From the NCBI GenBank assembly GCA_019510305.1, contig JAEKKN010000019.1:1-64000 (forward strand): 64,000 bases of DNA, in the 5' to 3' direction. Numbering within the stretch: position 1 is the first letter of the stretch; the number at the start of each line of letters is the position of its first letter. Source of the stretch: Microbacterium sp. Lineage in GTDB: Bacteria; Actinomycetota; Actinomycetes; Actinomycetales; Microbacteriaceae. The translations under genes and the position numbers were made by a program. Of the stretch, positions 9,668 to 18,075 are shown one piece after another. The notes below the pieces were generated by a model. It saw only the letters and a program-made list of their open reading frames with translations. It was not told where the DNA came from and did not search any database.

Positions 9668-10723
9668 TCAATCGTCGACCGGATCGCCGTTCTCGTCCCA
9701 GTTGGCGGCGACCTTCTTGCTCGGCTGCACCCGCGGAGGCTCTCCCGGCATCTTCGGGAACTCCGGCGGGAACGGGAGCTCGCCCAGGCCGTTGTCCTTG
9801 TCGCGCTCCCACCACTCCAGCAGCGTGTCGATGCGCCCGGGCGTGTCCTGCTTGCCGGCCCACGGATCGCCGACCTCGGCCAGCCTCTTCGGCACGCTGC
9901 GCACCGTGAACTGCGCGGGATCGAGCCCGTCGAGCTCGTCCCAGTGCACGGGCGTCGACACGGTCGCACCAGGAAGGGCACGCGGGCTGTAGGCGCCCGC
10001 CATCGTGCGGTCGCGGTTCGCCTGGTTGAAGTCGACGAAGATTCGCTCTCCCCTCTCCTCCTTCCACCAGTTGGTCGTCACCTGGTCCGGCATCCGCCGT
10101 TCGAGCTCGCGGCCGGCGGCGATCACCGCGTGGCGGACGTCGAGGAACTCGTGCGTCGGCTCGATCGGTGCGAACACGTGCAGTCCGCGGTTGCCGCTCG
10201 TCTTCACGAACGCCTCGAGTCCTGCCTCGCGCAGCACCTCGCGAAGCGCGTGGGCGGCGGGGATGGCATCTGCGAAGTCGGTGCCCGGCTGGGGGTCGAG
10301 GTCGATCCGCAACTCGACCGGGTTGTCGGGGTCCGTCGCGAGCGACGCCCACGGATGGAACACGATCGTGTTCATCTGCGCCGCCCAGACGATGGCGCTC
10401 GGCCGGTTGAGCACGATCTGCGGATGCTGCCGCCCGCTGTTGTACGTCACCATCACCGCGTCGACGAAGTCGGGGGTGCCGGCCGGCGGGTTCTTCGAGA
10501 AGAAGCCCGCGCCGCCGCCGACGCCGTTGCGGAACCGCTCGAGCGACACCGGCCTGTTGCCGTTCGCCTCGAGGAACGGACCGCTCACGGCCTGGAAGTA
10601 GTCGGCGAGCTCGGCCTTGGTGATCCCCGGCCCCGGCCAGACCGCCTTGTTCGGACTCGACAGCGCGACCTCGCGCTCTCCGTCAGGATCGGCGATGGTC
10701 AGGGTGATGCGCTCTGAGGCCAT
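9668..10723 (-). CDS. ligD: Non-homologous end-joining DNA polymerase (LigD polymerase domain)
   Basis: Archaeo-eukaryotic-primase-type polymerase of 351 residues corresponding to the stand-alone PolDom of LigD. Catalytic aspartates are visible as Asp141 and Asp143 in DLDPQPG and Asp231 in FVDFNQANRDRT; the nucleotide-binding SGNRGLHVFAP lies at about 176-186. In mycobacteria PolDom, nuclease and ligase are fused in LigD and act with Ku; here the polymerase is separate, and the convergent neighbour supplies a ligase. No ku or phosphoesterase domain is in the window. The gene seems leaderless (TAGGGT six bases before ATG). Confidence 0.92.
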   Translation of the reverse strand: MASERITLTIADPDGEREVALSSPNKAVWPGPGITKAELADYFQAVSGPFLEANGNRPVSLERFRNGVGGGAGFFSKNPPAGTPDFVDAVMVTYNSGRQHPQIVLNRPSAIVWAAQMNTIVFHPWASLATDPDNPVELRIDLDPQPGTDFADAIPAAHALREVLREAGLEAFVKTSGNRGLHVFAPIEPTHEFLDVRHAVIAAGRELERRMPDQVTTNWWKEERGERIFVDFNQANRDRTMAGAYSPRALPGATVSTPVHWDELDGLDPAQFTVRSVPKRLAEVGDPWAGKQDTPGRIDTLLEWWERDKDNGLGELPFPPEFPKMPGEPPRVQPSKKVAANWDENGDPVDD

Positions 10724-10729
10724 GACTCG

Positions 10730-10735
10730 ACCCTA
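10730..10735 (-). promoter_or_regulatory. -10 element TAGGGT, leaderless promoter
   Basis: On the minus strand TAGGGT is followed by cgagtc and then the ATG at 10723; no Shine-Dalgarno is seen. Confidence 0.6.
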
Positions 10736-10767
10736 GAGGCCGCATCCGACGTGCGAAAGCCCCGCGA

Positions 10768-11889
10768 TCACTCCTCGATGTCGACGGCCAGCACCAGCAC
10801 GGGGGCGAGGGCGTCGCGCTCGACGACCAGGGTGGGGCCGGCCGGATCGATGATCACGCCCGCCATCTCGGTGTGACCGGCGAGCACCTTCGCCAGCTGC
10901 ACGGGCTCGAACGGCAGCGGGCGATCGCCGCGTCCGAGGGCGATGACCTCGAGCGGGTGCGAGAACAGCTGCAGGAACCTCTTGCCGTCGGGGGTCTGCG
11001 CCTCGGCGATGCCCACGGGCGCGCCCTCGACGCCGTCGTTGACCGCGACCCACATCCTCTTCGCGGCGAGCGCCTCGCCCACCTTGACGGCGGTGTCCTG
11101 CTCGCGTGGTGCGGCGAGCAGCGACTTCACCTTCATCTCGGCGTCGCCCTGCTCGAGAGCCTTCTGCAGGAGCTCGGTCGGGAAGACGACACGGTGCGGG
11201 ACCGACGCGTTGTCGACGATGAGCCCGGCGAAGTCACCGGCGACGACCTGCTGCATGACGGAGGTGACCGGCTGGGCGACGGCCGACGTGGCCGACGGGT
11301 CCTTCTCGAGCTGCACGGAGTCGCGCACGGCCGCGGCCGAGCTGAACGCGAGCATGAACTGTCGGTCCCCGTCGCGGACGACAGCGACCGACAGCGGCTT
11401 GCCCTCGGCGATCTGCGCGCGGGCGTCGCCGTTGACGCGGATGTAGAGGTGTCCCTGCAGCGCCTGTCGCATCACGCCGAGGAGCTGGTCGTTCGAGGCG
11501 CCTGCCTCGATCTCCTTCAGGGCCTCGCGGAGGAGGACGTTGTCCTTCATGCCGGGCACGGTCTCGGTCTGCTCGGGCGGCATCGGCGGCGCGAGCGGAA
11601 GGCGGCGTTCTTCGACGGCGGCGGGCTGAGCCGGTGCTGCCGGGGCAGGAGCGGATGCTGCAGGCGCGGGCGCCTGCTCGGGCTCCGCCAGGGAGACCTC
11701 GGGGCCGGCCTGCGCGCCGACGCCGCGGAACGCCTGGACCGAGATGCCGATCGTCGGAGCCTGTTCGGCCTCGGCAGCGCCCTCGGATCCGGACGCGTCC
11801 GCGTCTGATTCCGTGATCTCGGATTCGGCGATGTCGGATGCCGGGACAGCGGTGTCAGCGGACTTCTTGCGGCGGGAGAACAGAGCCAT
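10768..11889 (-). CDS. SseB family protein, two SseB-like domains
   Basis: A 373-residue cytoplasmic protein. Residues about 1-115 are acidic and Ala/Pro-rich and look disordered. Two related SseB-type domains follow: about 118-245 (LREALKEIEAG, LYIRVNG, FMLAFSSAAAVRD) and about 250-373 (LLQKALEQGDAEMKV, MWVAVNDG, RFLQLFSHPLEVIAL). SseB was named for enhanced serine sensitivity in E. coli, but its biochemical role is not established, so no function is assigned. The gene lies between ligD and pcrA on the same strand but has its own TAGGCT 8 nt before the ATG, so it is probably separately transcribed. Confidence 0.85.
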   Translation of the reverse strand: MALFSRRKKSADTAVPASDIAESEITESDADASGSEGAAEAEQAPTIGISVQAFRGVGAQAGPEVSLAEPEQAPAPAASAPAPAAPAQPAAVEERRLPLAPPMPPEQTETVPGMKDNVLLREALKEIEAGASNDQLLGVMRQALQGHLYIRVNGDARAQIAEGKPLSVAVVRDGDRQFMLAFSSAAAVRDSVQLEKDPSATSAVAQPVTSVMQQVVAGDFAGLIVDNASVPHRVVFPTELLQKALEQGDAEMKVKSLLAAPREQDTAVKVGEALAAKRMWVAVNDGVEGAPVGIAEAQTPDGKRFLQLFSHPLEVIALGRGDRPLPFEPVQLAKVLAGHTEMAGVIIDPAGPTLVVERDALAPVLVLAVDIEE

Positions 11890-12062
11890 AATGTGCCAGC
11901 CTAACCGGCGACGGCGCGGTCTCTGCCCGCCACGAAGTCGCTCCGACTTTCGCCGGGGCCCCGCCAGGCCGCCTCAACACGCACAAGCCGACCACCCGAG
12001 GCCCGGCTGCGACGTGGACCCGCGAACGTGCGCTGCGCGAGAGCGCGTCGACGAGTTGGGGC

Positions 12063-14525
12063 TCAGATCTTCTCGATCGGCGCGACCTTGATCAGCAGCT
12101 TCTTCTGCCCTGCCGAGTCGAAGCGCACGTGGGCGATGCGCTTCGCGCCCTCGCCGGTGACGGCATCCACTCGCCCGTCGCCGAAGTCCGTGTGACGGAT
12201 GCGGTCGCCTGGGGCCAGCTCGAGGTCGCCGTTGTCGCGCATCTTGGCCGTGACCCGGTTCGGGAACTTGTCCATGGCCGTCGACAGAGGCTTCAGAGAG
12301 TCGCGCCCCGGAAGCGGCGTGACGGCGAATCGATCGCCAGAACCCGAGCCGCCTGTGCCGCCGAATCCGCCGGCGCGCCGGGCGTTGAGTGCTCGGGACT
12401 GCATGCCGCCGCGGGAGTTCACGTCGCCCGGCGACTGGCGCCAGTCGATGAGGCCTGCCGGAATCTCCTGCAGGAAGCGGCTGGGCATCGCGACCGACAC
12501 CTCGCCGAACTGGGCCCGAGTCATGGCGAGCGACAGGTGCAGACGCTTTCGCGCTCGCGTGATGCCGACGTAGAACAGCCGTCGTTCCTCCTGCGGGCCG
12601 CCCGGCTCTCCTGCCGAGATGCGATGCGGAATGAGGTCTTCCTCGACCCCCGTGACGAAGACCGCGTCGTACTCGAGACCCTTCGCCGTGTGCATGGTCA
12701 TGAGCGACACCGAGCCCGACTCGTCGTCGAGATCGTCGGCGTCGGACACCAGCGCGACCTCGGTGAGGAAGTCGACGATGGTGCCCTCGGGGTTGTTGCG
12801 CGCGAAGTCACGAGCGACCGCCACGAACTCGTCGAGGTTCTCGACGCGGGCTTCGTCCTGCGGGTCGCGGCTGGCTCGAAGGGCGTCGAGATACCCGCTC
12901 TTCGAGAGCAGCACGCTCAGACCGTCGGCGACCGTCGTCGGTGCGGGTACCTCGCCCGTCGCGGGGAGCATGATCTCGGTGGCCTCGGCGAGCACCGCAT
13001 CGAGCTGAGCGATCGCCGCCTGGATCTTGGGCCCGAAGCCGAGTTCGGTCGGAACCGACAGCGCCTGCCGGAAGGTGATGCCGTGCTCTTCCGCGAAGCG
13101 GGCGATCGCCGTCGCGGTGACGTCGCCGATGCCGCGGCGCGGCTTGTTGAGGATTCGCCGCACGGCCATCTCGTCTGCCGGGTTCGCCACGGCGACGAGG
13201 TAGGCCAGCGCGTCCTTGATCTCGGCTCGTTCGTAGAACTTGGTGCCGCCCATGATCTTGTACGGCACCGCGGAGCGGATGAAGATCTCCTCGAGCGCGC
13301 GGGACTGCGAGTTGGTGCGGTAGAAGACCGCCATCTCCGAGTACGGGTAGCCGGCGCGTCGAAGCGACTCGATCTCGTCGGCCACGAACTGGGCTTCGTC
13401 GTGCTGCGAGTAGCCGGTGAACCCGATGATCTTGTCGCCGTCGCCCTTGTCGCTCCAGAGCTTCTTGTCCTTGCGATCGAAGTTGTTGCCGATCACAGCG
13501 TTCGCGGCGGACAGGATGTTCTGGGTCGAGCGGTAGTTCTGCTCGAGCAGCACGACCCTGGCCCCGGGGAAGTCGCGCTCGAACTCGCTGATGTTGCGGA
13601 TGTCCGCCCCACGGAACGCGTAGATCGACTGGTCGGAGTCGCCGACGACGGTGAGCGAGGCGCCCTCGAGCGCGGGCGCCGTCTCGGGTTCGAAGATCAT
13701 CATGCCGTTCGAGGCATACGGGTCGGGGGCGTCGGCGGAGGCCGGCCGCGTGAGCTCGTGGATCAGTGCGTACTGCGCATGATTGGTGTCCTGATACTCG
13801 TCGACCAGGATGTGCCGGAACCGCCGACGATAGGTGTTCGCGACGTCGGGGAAGGCACGGAACAGATAGACGGTCTGCCCGATGAGGTCGTCGAAGTCGA
13901 ACGCGTTCGCCTTCTGCAGCTGACGCTGATAGTCGGCGAACAGCTCGACGAAGATCCGCTCGGCGGGGTCGGACATGTTCGCCTGGCGGGCGTAGGCCTC
14001 GGCGTCGGACAGCTCGTTCTTGAGTTTCGAGATGCGCGACTGGACGGATGCCGGGGTGAGACCGTACGCGTCAGCCTCGTGCTCCTTGACCAGACGCTTG
14101 ATGAGAGCTCGCGAGTCACCGGAGTCGTAGATCGTGAACGACTTGGTGAAGCCGAACTGCTCGGCCTCGCGGCGGAGGATCCGCACGCAGGCGGAGTGGA
14201 ACGTCGAGATCCACATGCCGCGAGCCGCGTCCCCGACGAGCTGCTCCACGCGCTCGCGCATCTCGCCCGCCGCCTTGTTGGTGAAGGTGATAGCGAGGAT
14301 CTGGCTGGGCCAGGCCTCGCGGGCGCGCAGCAGCGAGGCGATGCGCCGGGTCAGCACGCTCGTCTTGCCCGAGCCGGCACCGGCGACGATGAGCAGAGCG
14401 GGGCCGCGATAGGTCACCGCCTCGAGCTGCTGCGGGTTGAGGCCTGCGAGGAGGTCGTCGTGCCCCTGCTCCGACGTGGAGCGAGGGCCGACGGATCCGG
14501 GGACGATGAGGGGGGCTTCGGTCAT
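12063..14525 (-). CDS. pcrA: ATP-dependent DNA helicase PcrA/UvrD
   Basis: Superfamily 1A 3'-5' DNA helicase of 820 residues for nucleotide-excision repair, replication and RNA polymerase clearing. Motifs run in order: Q motif near LNPQQLEAV, Walker A AGAGSGKT, DEYQDTN (motif II), GDSDQSIYAFRGAD (III), QNYRST (IV), MHTAKGLEYD (V) and VGITRARKRL (VI). The last about 50 residues (GDRIRHTDFGDGRV...) form the Tudor-like domain that binds RNA polymerase in Gram-positive PcrA. A TAGACT lies 9 nt before the ATG. No other gene is close enough for an operon. The 173-nt gap downstream to 11890 shows no strong terminator. Confidence 0.96.
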   Translation of the reverse strand: MTEAPLIVPGSVGPRSTSEQGHDDLLAGLNPQQLEAVTYRGPALLIVAGAGSGKTSVLTRRIASLLRAREAWPSQILAITFTNKAAGEMRERVEQLVGDAARGMWISTFHSACVRILRREAEQFGFTKSFTIYDSGDSRALIKRLVKEHEADAYGLTPASVQSRISKLKNELSDAEAYARQANMSDPAERIFVELFADYQRQLQKANAFDFDDLIGQTVYLFRAFPDVANTYRRRFRHILVDEYQDTNHAQYALIHELTRPASADAPDPYASNGMMIFEPETAPALEGASLTVVGDSDQSIYAFRGADIRNISEFERDFPGARVVLLEQNYRSTQNILSAANAVIGNNFDRKDKKLWSDKGDGDKIIGFTGYSQHDEAQFVADEIESLRRAGYPYSEMAVFYRTNSQSRALEEIFIRSAVPYKIMGGTKFYERAEIKDALAYLVAVANPADEMAVRRILNKPRRGIGDVTATAIARFAEEHGITFRQALSVPTELGFGPKIQAAIAQLDAVLAEATEIMLPATGEVPAPTTVADGLSVLLSKSGYLDALRASRDPQDEARVENLDEFVAVARDFARNNPEGTIVDFLTEVALVSDADDLDDESGSVSLMTMHTAKGLEYDAVFVTGVEEDLIPHRISAGEPGGPQEERRLFYVGITRARKRLHLSLAMTRAQFGEVSVAMPSRFLQEIPAGLIDWRQSPGDVNSRGGMQSRALNARRAGGFGGTGGSGSGDRFAVTPLPGRDSLKPLSTAMDKFPNRVTAKMRDNGDLELAPGDRIRHTDFGDGRVDAVTGEGAKRIAHVRFDSAGQKKLLIKVAPIEKI

Positions 14526-14620
14526 GGCCTTACGAGTCTAGGCGTCGCCGGGGACACCGCGGATGGCGGACAGCACGGCTCGACGGCCACACGCTGAAGC
14601 GCTCGCCCAGGCGGCAGTGC

Positions 14621-14626
14621 GAGAAT
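14621..14626 (+). promoter_or_regulatory. -10-like element GAGAAT, leaderless promoter
   Basis: GAGAAT is followed by cgagac and the GTG start of yccF at 14633, with no ribosome site. Confidence 0.45.
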
Positions 14627-14632
14627 CGAGAC

Positions 14633-15031
14633 GTGCGCACGATCCTCAACATCATCTGGTTGATCTTCGCCGGTCTCGGCCTGTGGTTCGGCTACGTCCT
14701 GGCCGGCATCCTGCTGTGCATCCCGATCGTGACGATTCCGTGGGCGATCGCCTCGTTCCGCATCGCCGGCTACGCGATCTGGCCGTTCGGCCGCGAGGTC
14801 GTCGCGAAGCCCACGGCCGGCGTCGGCTCGGCGATCGGCAACGTGATCTGGGTCGTCCTCGCCGGCTGGTGGCTGGCGATCGGGCACATCGTCTCGGGCG
14901 TCGCCCTGTGCATCACGATCATCGGCATCCCGATGGGAATCGCCGATTTCAAGATGATCCCCGTGTCGCTGATGCCGTTGGGCAAGGAGATCGTCTCGAC
15001 CAGAGACGGCGCTTTCGACCGCCGGCTCTGA
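14633..15031 (+). CDS. yccF: YccF domain-containing membrane protein
   Basis: Small integral membrane protein of 132 residues with two tandem YccF-type halves, each with a hydrophobic segment (ILNIIWLIFAGLGLWFGYVL and VIWVVLAGWWLAIGHIVSG) and an IPxGIA-like turn. The family is widespread in bacteria; function is unknown. GTG at 14633 is the only start giving the conserved N-terminus RTILNIIW. It is divergent from pcrA (107 nt) and followed 21 nt later by the hemerythrin gene, which has its own promoter. Confidence 0.88.
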   Translation: MRTILNIIWLIFAGLGLWFGYVLAGILLCIPIVTIPWAIASFRIAGYAIWPFGREVVAKPTAGVGSAIGNVIWVVLAGWWLAIGHIVSGVALCITIIGIPMGIADFKMIPVSLMPLGKEIVSTRDGAFDRRL

Positions 15032-15039
15032 GCTGCGCT

Positions 15040-15045
15040 TAGACT
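15040..15045 (+). promoter_or_regulatory. -10 element TAGACT, leaderless promoter
   Basis: TAGACT is followed by the seven bases cggatgg and the ATG at 15053; there is no Shine-Dalgarno. Confidence 0.6.
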
Positions 15046-15052
15046 CGGATGG

Positions 15053-15514
15053 ATGGATGCCGACCGCCTGACCGCCTGGGACGCAGAGCTCCGCGCCGCG
15101 CACACCCGGCTCCGGGCCGCTCTCGCCGCGACGCGTGAAGCACTCGGCTCAGGAGAGGCCGCGCCGGACGCGGCATCCGATCTGGCCCTCTTCTGCATCG
15201 GCTTCTGCACCGCGCTCGACGGACACCACCGCAGCGAAGATCAGGCTCTGTTCCCCGCGCTGCGTGCCGAACACCCCGAGCTGGGCGACAAGATCGACAA
15301 GCTCATGCAGGACCACTCGATGCTCTCGCACCTGCTGGGCGCGCTGCGCGGCGCCGTGGAGAGCGGCCCCGATGCCCAGACCATCGAGGGCCACCTCGAC
15401 GGTGTGAACGCGATCATGGAATCGCACTTCCGCTTCGAGGAGCGCGAGATCCTGCAGCCCCTGCGCACGCTCGCACTCGACGCGGACGTGCACGAGGTTC
15501 TCGGCCCGCTCTGA
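15053..15514 (+). CDS. Hemerythrin domain-containing protein
   Basis: A 153-residue four-helix protein expected to bind a di-iron centre. Candidate ligands are His in DGHHRSEDQALFP with the Glu, His in MQDHSMLSHLL, and His plus Glu in ESHFRFEEREIL, which matches the H...HxxxE...H...HxxxE pattern of hemerythrin-like proteins. Bacterial single-domain members are linked to oxygen, nitric oxide or iron sensing and storage; which applies here cannot be read. It converges on the glycerophosphodiesterase gene with 3 nt between stops. Confidence 0.9.
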   Translation: MDADRLTAWDAELRAAHTRLRAALAATREALGSGEAAPDAASDLALFCIGFCTALDGHHRSEDQALFPALRAEHPELGDKIDKLMQDHSMLSHLLGALRGAVESGPDAQTIEGHLDGVNAIMESHFRFEEREILQPLRTLALDADVHEVLGPL

Positions 15515-15517
15515 GGC

Positions 15518-16504
15518 TCAGCCGCGGAAGAACGCGACCCCGAGGTCGGGCTGGTCGACGAAGACGCCGTCGACACCGGTCGCGGCGATCACGCCCCACT
15601 CCGATTCGTAGTCTCCGTAGGCCGCCTTGCCTCCGCCGCCCCGGAACTCGGGCGAGAGGAAGCCGTTCTCCGGACGGCATGTCCAGGTGAACACCGTCAG
15701 ACCCCGGGCGTGTGCGTCGCCCACGATCGTGTTGCCGGTCGTCAACAGCATCTTCTTGCTCACGCTGATGCCGTCGACGTGGCCGACCAGACCGTCGAGC
15801 CCTGCGGGCGTGACGGTCGCTTTGTACGACAGCGCCTTCGCGCCTTGGGCGACGAGCAGATCGTACGGCTTGCCCGCGGCCTCGATCAGATACACGTAGG
15901 ACGCCGAGACGCCCAGTTCGCGCAGCTGGCCGAGAACGGTCGACTCGAAGCTCTCGACGATCAGCGGAAGCTCTCCATCGGCCCAGCGCGTGGCGCGGAG
16001 ATCGCGCGCGATGAGCGGAGCGAGTTCGAGCCCGATCGAGGAGAAGTACGTGGCGTGCTTGATCTCGAGGACGACGCCGATCTCACGTCCGTGCTCGGTG
16101 GAGCCGCGGCGCACGAGGTCGAGCAGATCGGTGAGCCGCAGGATGGGCTGGGCGTCGTCGAAGGTCGCACTCGAGGTGCGCAGCTCGGGAAGGCGCTCGC
16201 GACAGCGGAGGGTCGAGAGCTCGGCCCACGTGAAGTCCTCGGTGAACCATCCGGTCAGCGCCTGACCGTCGACCCGCTTGGTGGTCTTGCGGTCGGCGAA
16301 CTCCGGATGCCGCGCGATATCGGTCGTGCCGGAGATCTCGTTCTCGTGGCGGACGACGAGAACTCCGTCTTTCGTTGCCACGACGTCGGGCTCGACGGCA
16401 TCCACACCCATCGCGAAGGCCAGTTCATAGGACGAGCGGCTGTGCTCCGGACGATAGCCGGGAGCACCCCGATGCCCGATCACGAGCGGTGTTTTCCTGG
16501 GCAC
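15518..16504 (-). CDS. Glycerophosphodiester phosphodiesterase
   Basis: GDPD-family TIM-barrel enzyme of 328 residues that hydrolyses glycerophosphodiesters to glycerol 3-phosphate and an alcohol. Catalytic signature is present: IGHRGAPGYRPEHS (His11, Arg12), EPDVVATKDGVLVVRHE with the metal-binding Glu/Asp and second His, and EIKH further on. No signal peptide is seen, so it acts in the cytoplasm (UgpQ-like). The GTG at 16504 begins at the family N-terminus and has a TACGCT six bases upstream, so it appears leaderless; longer upstream frames are antisense to the neighbouring gene. It converges with the hemerythrin gene. Confidence 0.92.
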   Translation of the reverse strand: MPRKTPLVIGHRGAPGYRPEHSRSSYELAFAMGVDAVEPDVVATKDGVLVVRHENEISGTTDIARHPEFADRKTTKRVDGQALTGWFTEDFTWAELSTLRCRERLPELRTSSATFDDAQPILRLTDLLDLVRRGSTEHGREIGVVLEIKHATYFSSIGLELAPLIARDLRATRWADGELPLIVESFESTVLGQLRELGVSASYVYLIEAAGKPYDLLVAQGAKALSYKATVTPAGLDGLVGHVDGISVSKKMLLTTGNTIVGDAHARGLTVFTWTCRPENGFLSPEFRGGGGKAAYGDYESEWGVIAATGVDGVFVDQPDLGVAFFRG

Positions 16505-16510
16505 GCTCTC

Positions 16511-16516
16511 AGCGTA
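16511..16516 (-). promoter_or_regulatory. -10 element TACGCT, leaderless promoter
   Basis: On the minus strand TACGCT is followed by gagagc and the GTG start at 16504; no ribosome site is present. Confidence 0.6.
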
Positions 16517-16591
16517 GAACACCCACCGACGTCCCCCTCCCCGGTATCGTGGAAGAAAGCGACCTACAACCACTTTGGAGTGAGGCCCACC

Positions 16592-17512
16592 ATGAGCAAC
16601 TTCGCATTCAACAATCCGGCGTTCCAGCAGCAGGATCCGCGGAACGTCGCGACCTACCCTGGCGCACCGCAGGCGGCTCAGGGTGCACAGGCCGCATCGT
16701 TCCAGCACGCCGGCGTCGACGCGACGGTGAACGCACAGCTGGAGGGCATGTACGCCGCTCCCCCGGCCGGCGCGATCGAGACCGACCGGATGTCCGTCGA
16801 AGACACGGTCTGGAAGACGGCCGCCCTCTTCGGCATCCTCCTCGTCACCGCGGCGATCGGCTGGGTGTTCACGCTCGGCGGCGTCGCGGCTCCCGAGCGC
16901 GACCCCTACAACCAGTTCGCTCCGAACATGCTTCCCTGGATCGTCGGCGCGCTCGGCGCCTTCGTCCTGGCGATGGTCGTCTCGTTCACCTCGCGCAAGA
17001 AGGTGCGCCCGGCGCTGATCTTCACCTACGCGGTGTTCGAGGGCCTGTTCATCGGCGGCATCTCGGCGTTCTTCGAGGTGCTGTGGCCCGGCATCGTCAT
17101 CCAGGCCACTGTCGCAACCGTCGCCGTCGTGGGCGTGACCCTGGCGCTCTTCGCCACCGGTCTTGTCCGCGTGTCCAAGCGCGCCACCAAGGTGTTCATG
17201 ATCGCCATGGGCGGTTACCTCGTCTTCTCGCTGCTGAACGTCGTTCTCATGTGGACCGGAGTGGTCAAGGACGCCTTCGGCCTGCATGGTGCGCCCGGCC
17301 CGCTCGGCATCCCGTGGGGTCTGATCATCGGCGTCCTCGTAGTGATCATGGCCGCATACTCGCTGGTCATGGACTTCGACCAGATCCAGCAGGGCGTGCG
17401 CAACGGCGCTCCGCGCAAGTACGGCTGGCTCGGCGCCTTCGGCATCATGGTCACCGTCGTGTGGCTGTACGTCGAGATCCTGCGCATGATCGCGATCGCC
17501 CGCAGCAACTGA
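16592..17512 (+). CDS. Bax inhibitor-1/YccA family membrane protein
   Basis: Integral membrane protein of 306 residues. The first about 75 residues are Gln/Ala-rich and likely cytoplasmic and disordered; from about residue 80 there are seven hydrophobic segments, including the family motif GGISAFFE and the C-terminal LYVEILRMIAI. The family includes proteins acting as pH-sensitive calcium leak channels, but a role here is not known. ATG at 16592 is picked as it gives a short, sensible N-terminus after a ggag. Downstream lie a REP-like palindrome and a terminator. Confidence 0.92.
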   Translation: MSNFAFNNPAFQQQDPRNVATYPGAPQAAQGAQAASFQHAGVDATVNAQLEGMYAAPPAGAIETDRMSVEDTVWKTAALFGILLVTAAIGWVFTLGGVAAPERDPYNQFAPNMLPWIVGALGAFVLAMVVSFTSRKKVRPALIFTYAVFEGLFIGGISAFFEVLWPGIVIQATVATVAVVGVTLALFATGLVRVSKRATKVFMIAMGGYLVFSLLNVVLMWTGVVKDAFGLHGAPGPLGIPWGLIIGVLVVIMAAYSLVMDFDQIQQGVRNGAPRKYGWLGAFGIMVTVVWLYVEILRMIAIARSN

Positions 17513-17542
17513 CGTCTCGGAACAACGCCGCGACCCGGCAAG

Positions 17543-17573
17543 CCGGTCGTCGAGCGAGCGAAGCGAGACGAAA
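17543..17573 (+). repeat. REP-like palindromic repeat, copy 1
   Basis: Copy of the short repeat with core GAGCGAGCGAAGCGAGACGA, seen again at 51020-51061 and three times at 61860-62012. It lies just after a stop codon and before a terminator, the usual place for such elements. Confidence 0.75.
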
Positions 17574-17594
17574 CTCAGAGTCGAAATCTCAGCA

Positions 17595-17630
17595 CAAGAG
17601 GCCCGTCTCCCTTGGGAGGCGGGCCTCTTG
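17595..17630 (+). terminator. Rho-independent terminator after Bax-inhibitor-like gene
   Basis: A 16-bp stem with one G-T wobble (17595-17610 with 17615-17630, loop cttg) lies about 80 nt after the stop codon. The T-tract is poor, as often in this phylum. Confidence 0.75.
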
Positions 17631-17740
17631 GCATATCCGGGCGAGAGATGCAAGGGGGTGTTCAACACGAACCGACTGGCGGAAAGTGGATCACACGAAG
17701 CCCCGGTATCCCCGGGGCTCCCGACATAAAGGAGCTGACC

Positions 17741-18013
17741 ATGAGCTTTCTCGGCTTTCTTCTTCTTGGCCTCATCGCCGGGGCCATCGCGAAGTTGATC
17801 CTTCCCGGCCGTCAGGGCGGAGGGTGGTTCATCACACTTCTGCTCGGCGTGGTGGGCGCGCTGCTCGGTGGATGGCTCGGCAGCCTGATCCTGAACCGTC
17901 CTCTCACCGAGTTCTGGGACCTGGGCACCTGGCTCCTCGCCATCGTCGGCTCGATCATCGTGCTGCTGATCTACGGCCTCATCGCCGGCCGCGGTCAGCG
18001 CGTGCGCGACTGA
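17741..18013 (+). CDS. GlsB/YeaQ/YmgE stress-response membrane protein
   Basis: A 90-residue transglycosylase-associated-family membrane protein with three hydrophobic segments and the family features GLIAGAIAKLILPG and GVVGALLGGWLG. Members are small stress-induced membrane proteins; biochemical role unknown. The ATG has an aaaggag nine bases upstream. The 5' leader carries a small hairpin (17699-17706 with 17712-17719) just before the ribosome site. A strong terminator follows at 18031-18070. Confidence 0.92.
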   Translation: MSFLGFLLLGLIAGAIAKLILPGRQGGGWFITLLLGVVGALLGGWLGSLILNRPLTEFWDLGTWLLAIVGSIIVLLIYGLIAGRGQRVRD

Positions 18014-18030
18014 CTGACGACCTGAGCACG

Positions 18031-18075
18031 CCCGTCCCCTTCGAACGCCACGGCGGTCGAAGGGGGCGGGTTTTT
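18031..18075 (+). terminator. Rho-independent terminator after glsB-like gene
   Basis: Stem 18031-18044 with 18057-18070 and a 12-nt loop, followed on the plus strand by tttttc. It also lies immediately beyond the stop of the convergent sigma-factor gene. Confidence 0.88.

Noticed and set aside
11890..12062. Small RNA or tRNA in the gap between the SseB-like gene and pcrA
   Set aside because: No cloverleaf, no clear promoter-terminator pair; only a small aagtcg/cgactt hairpin is visible.
12129..14597. A long open frame on the plus strand opposite pcrA
   Set aside because: It is a shadow of pcrA: in very GC-rich DNA the opposite strand of a real gene lacks stops. Its translation is Arg/Val/Asp/Gly-rich without motifs. 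Similar shadows at 970-2247, 7058-8563, 39502-41316 and 58580-60157 were rejected for the same reason.
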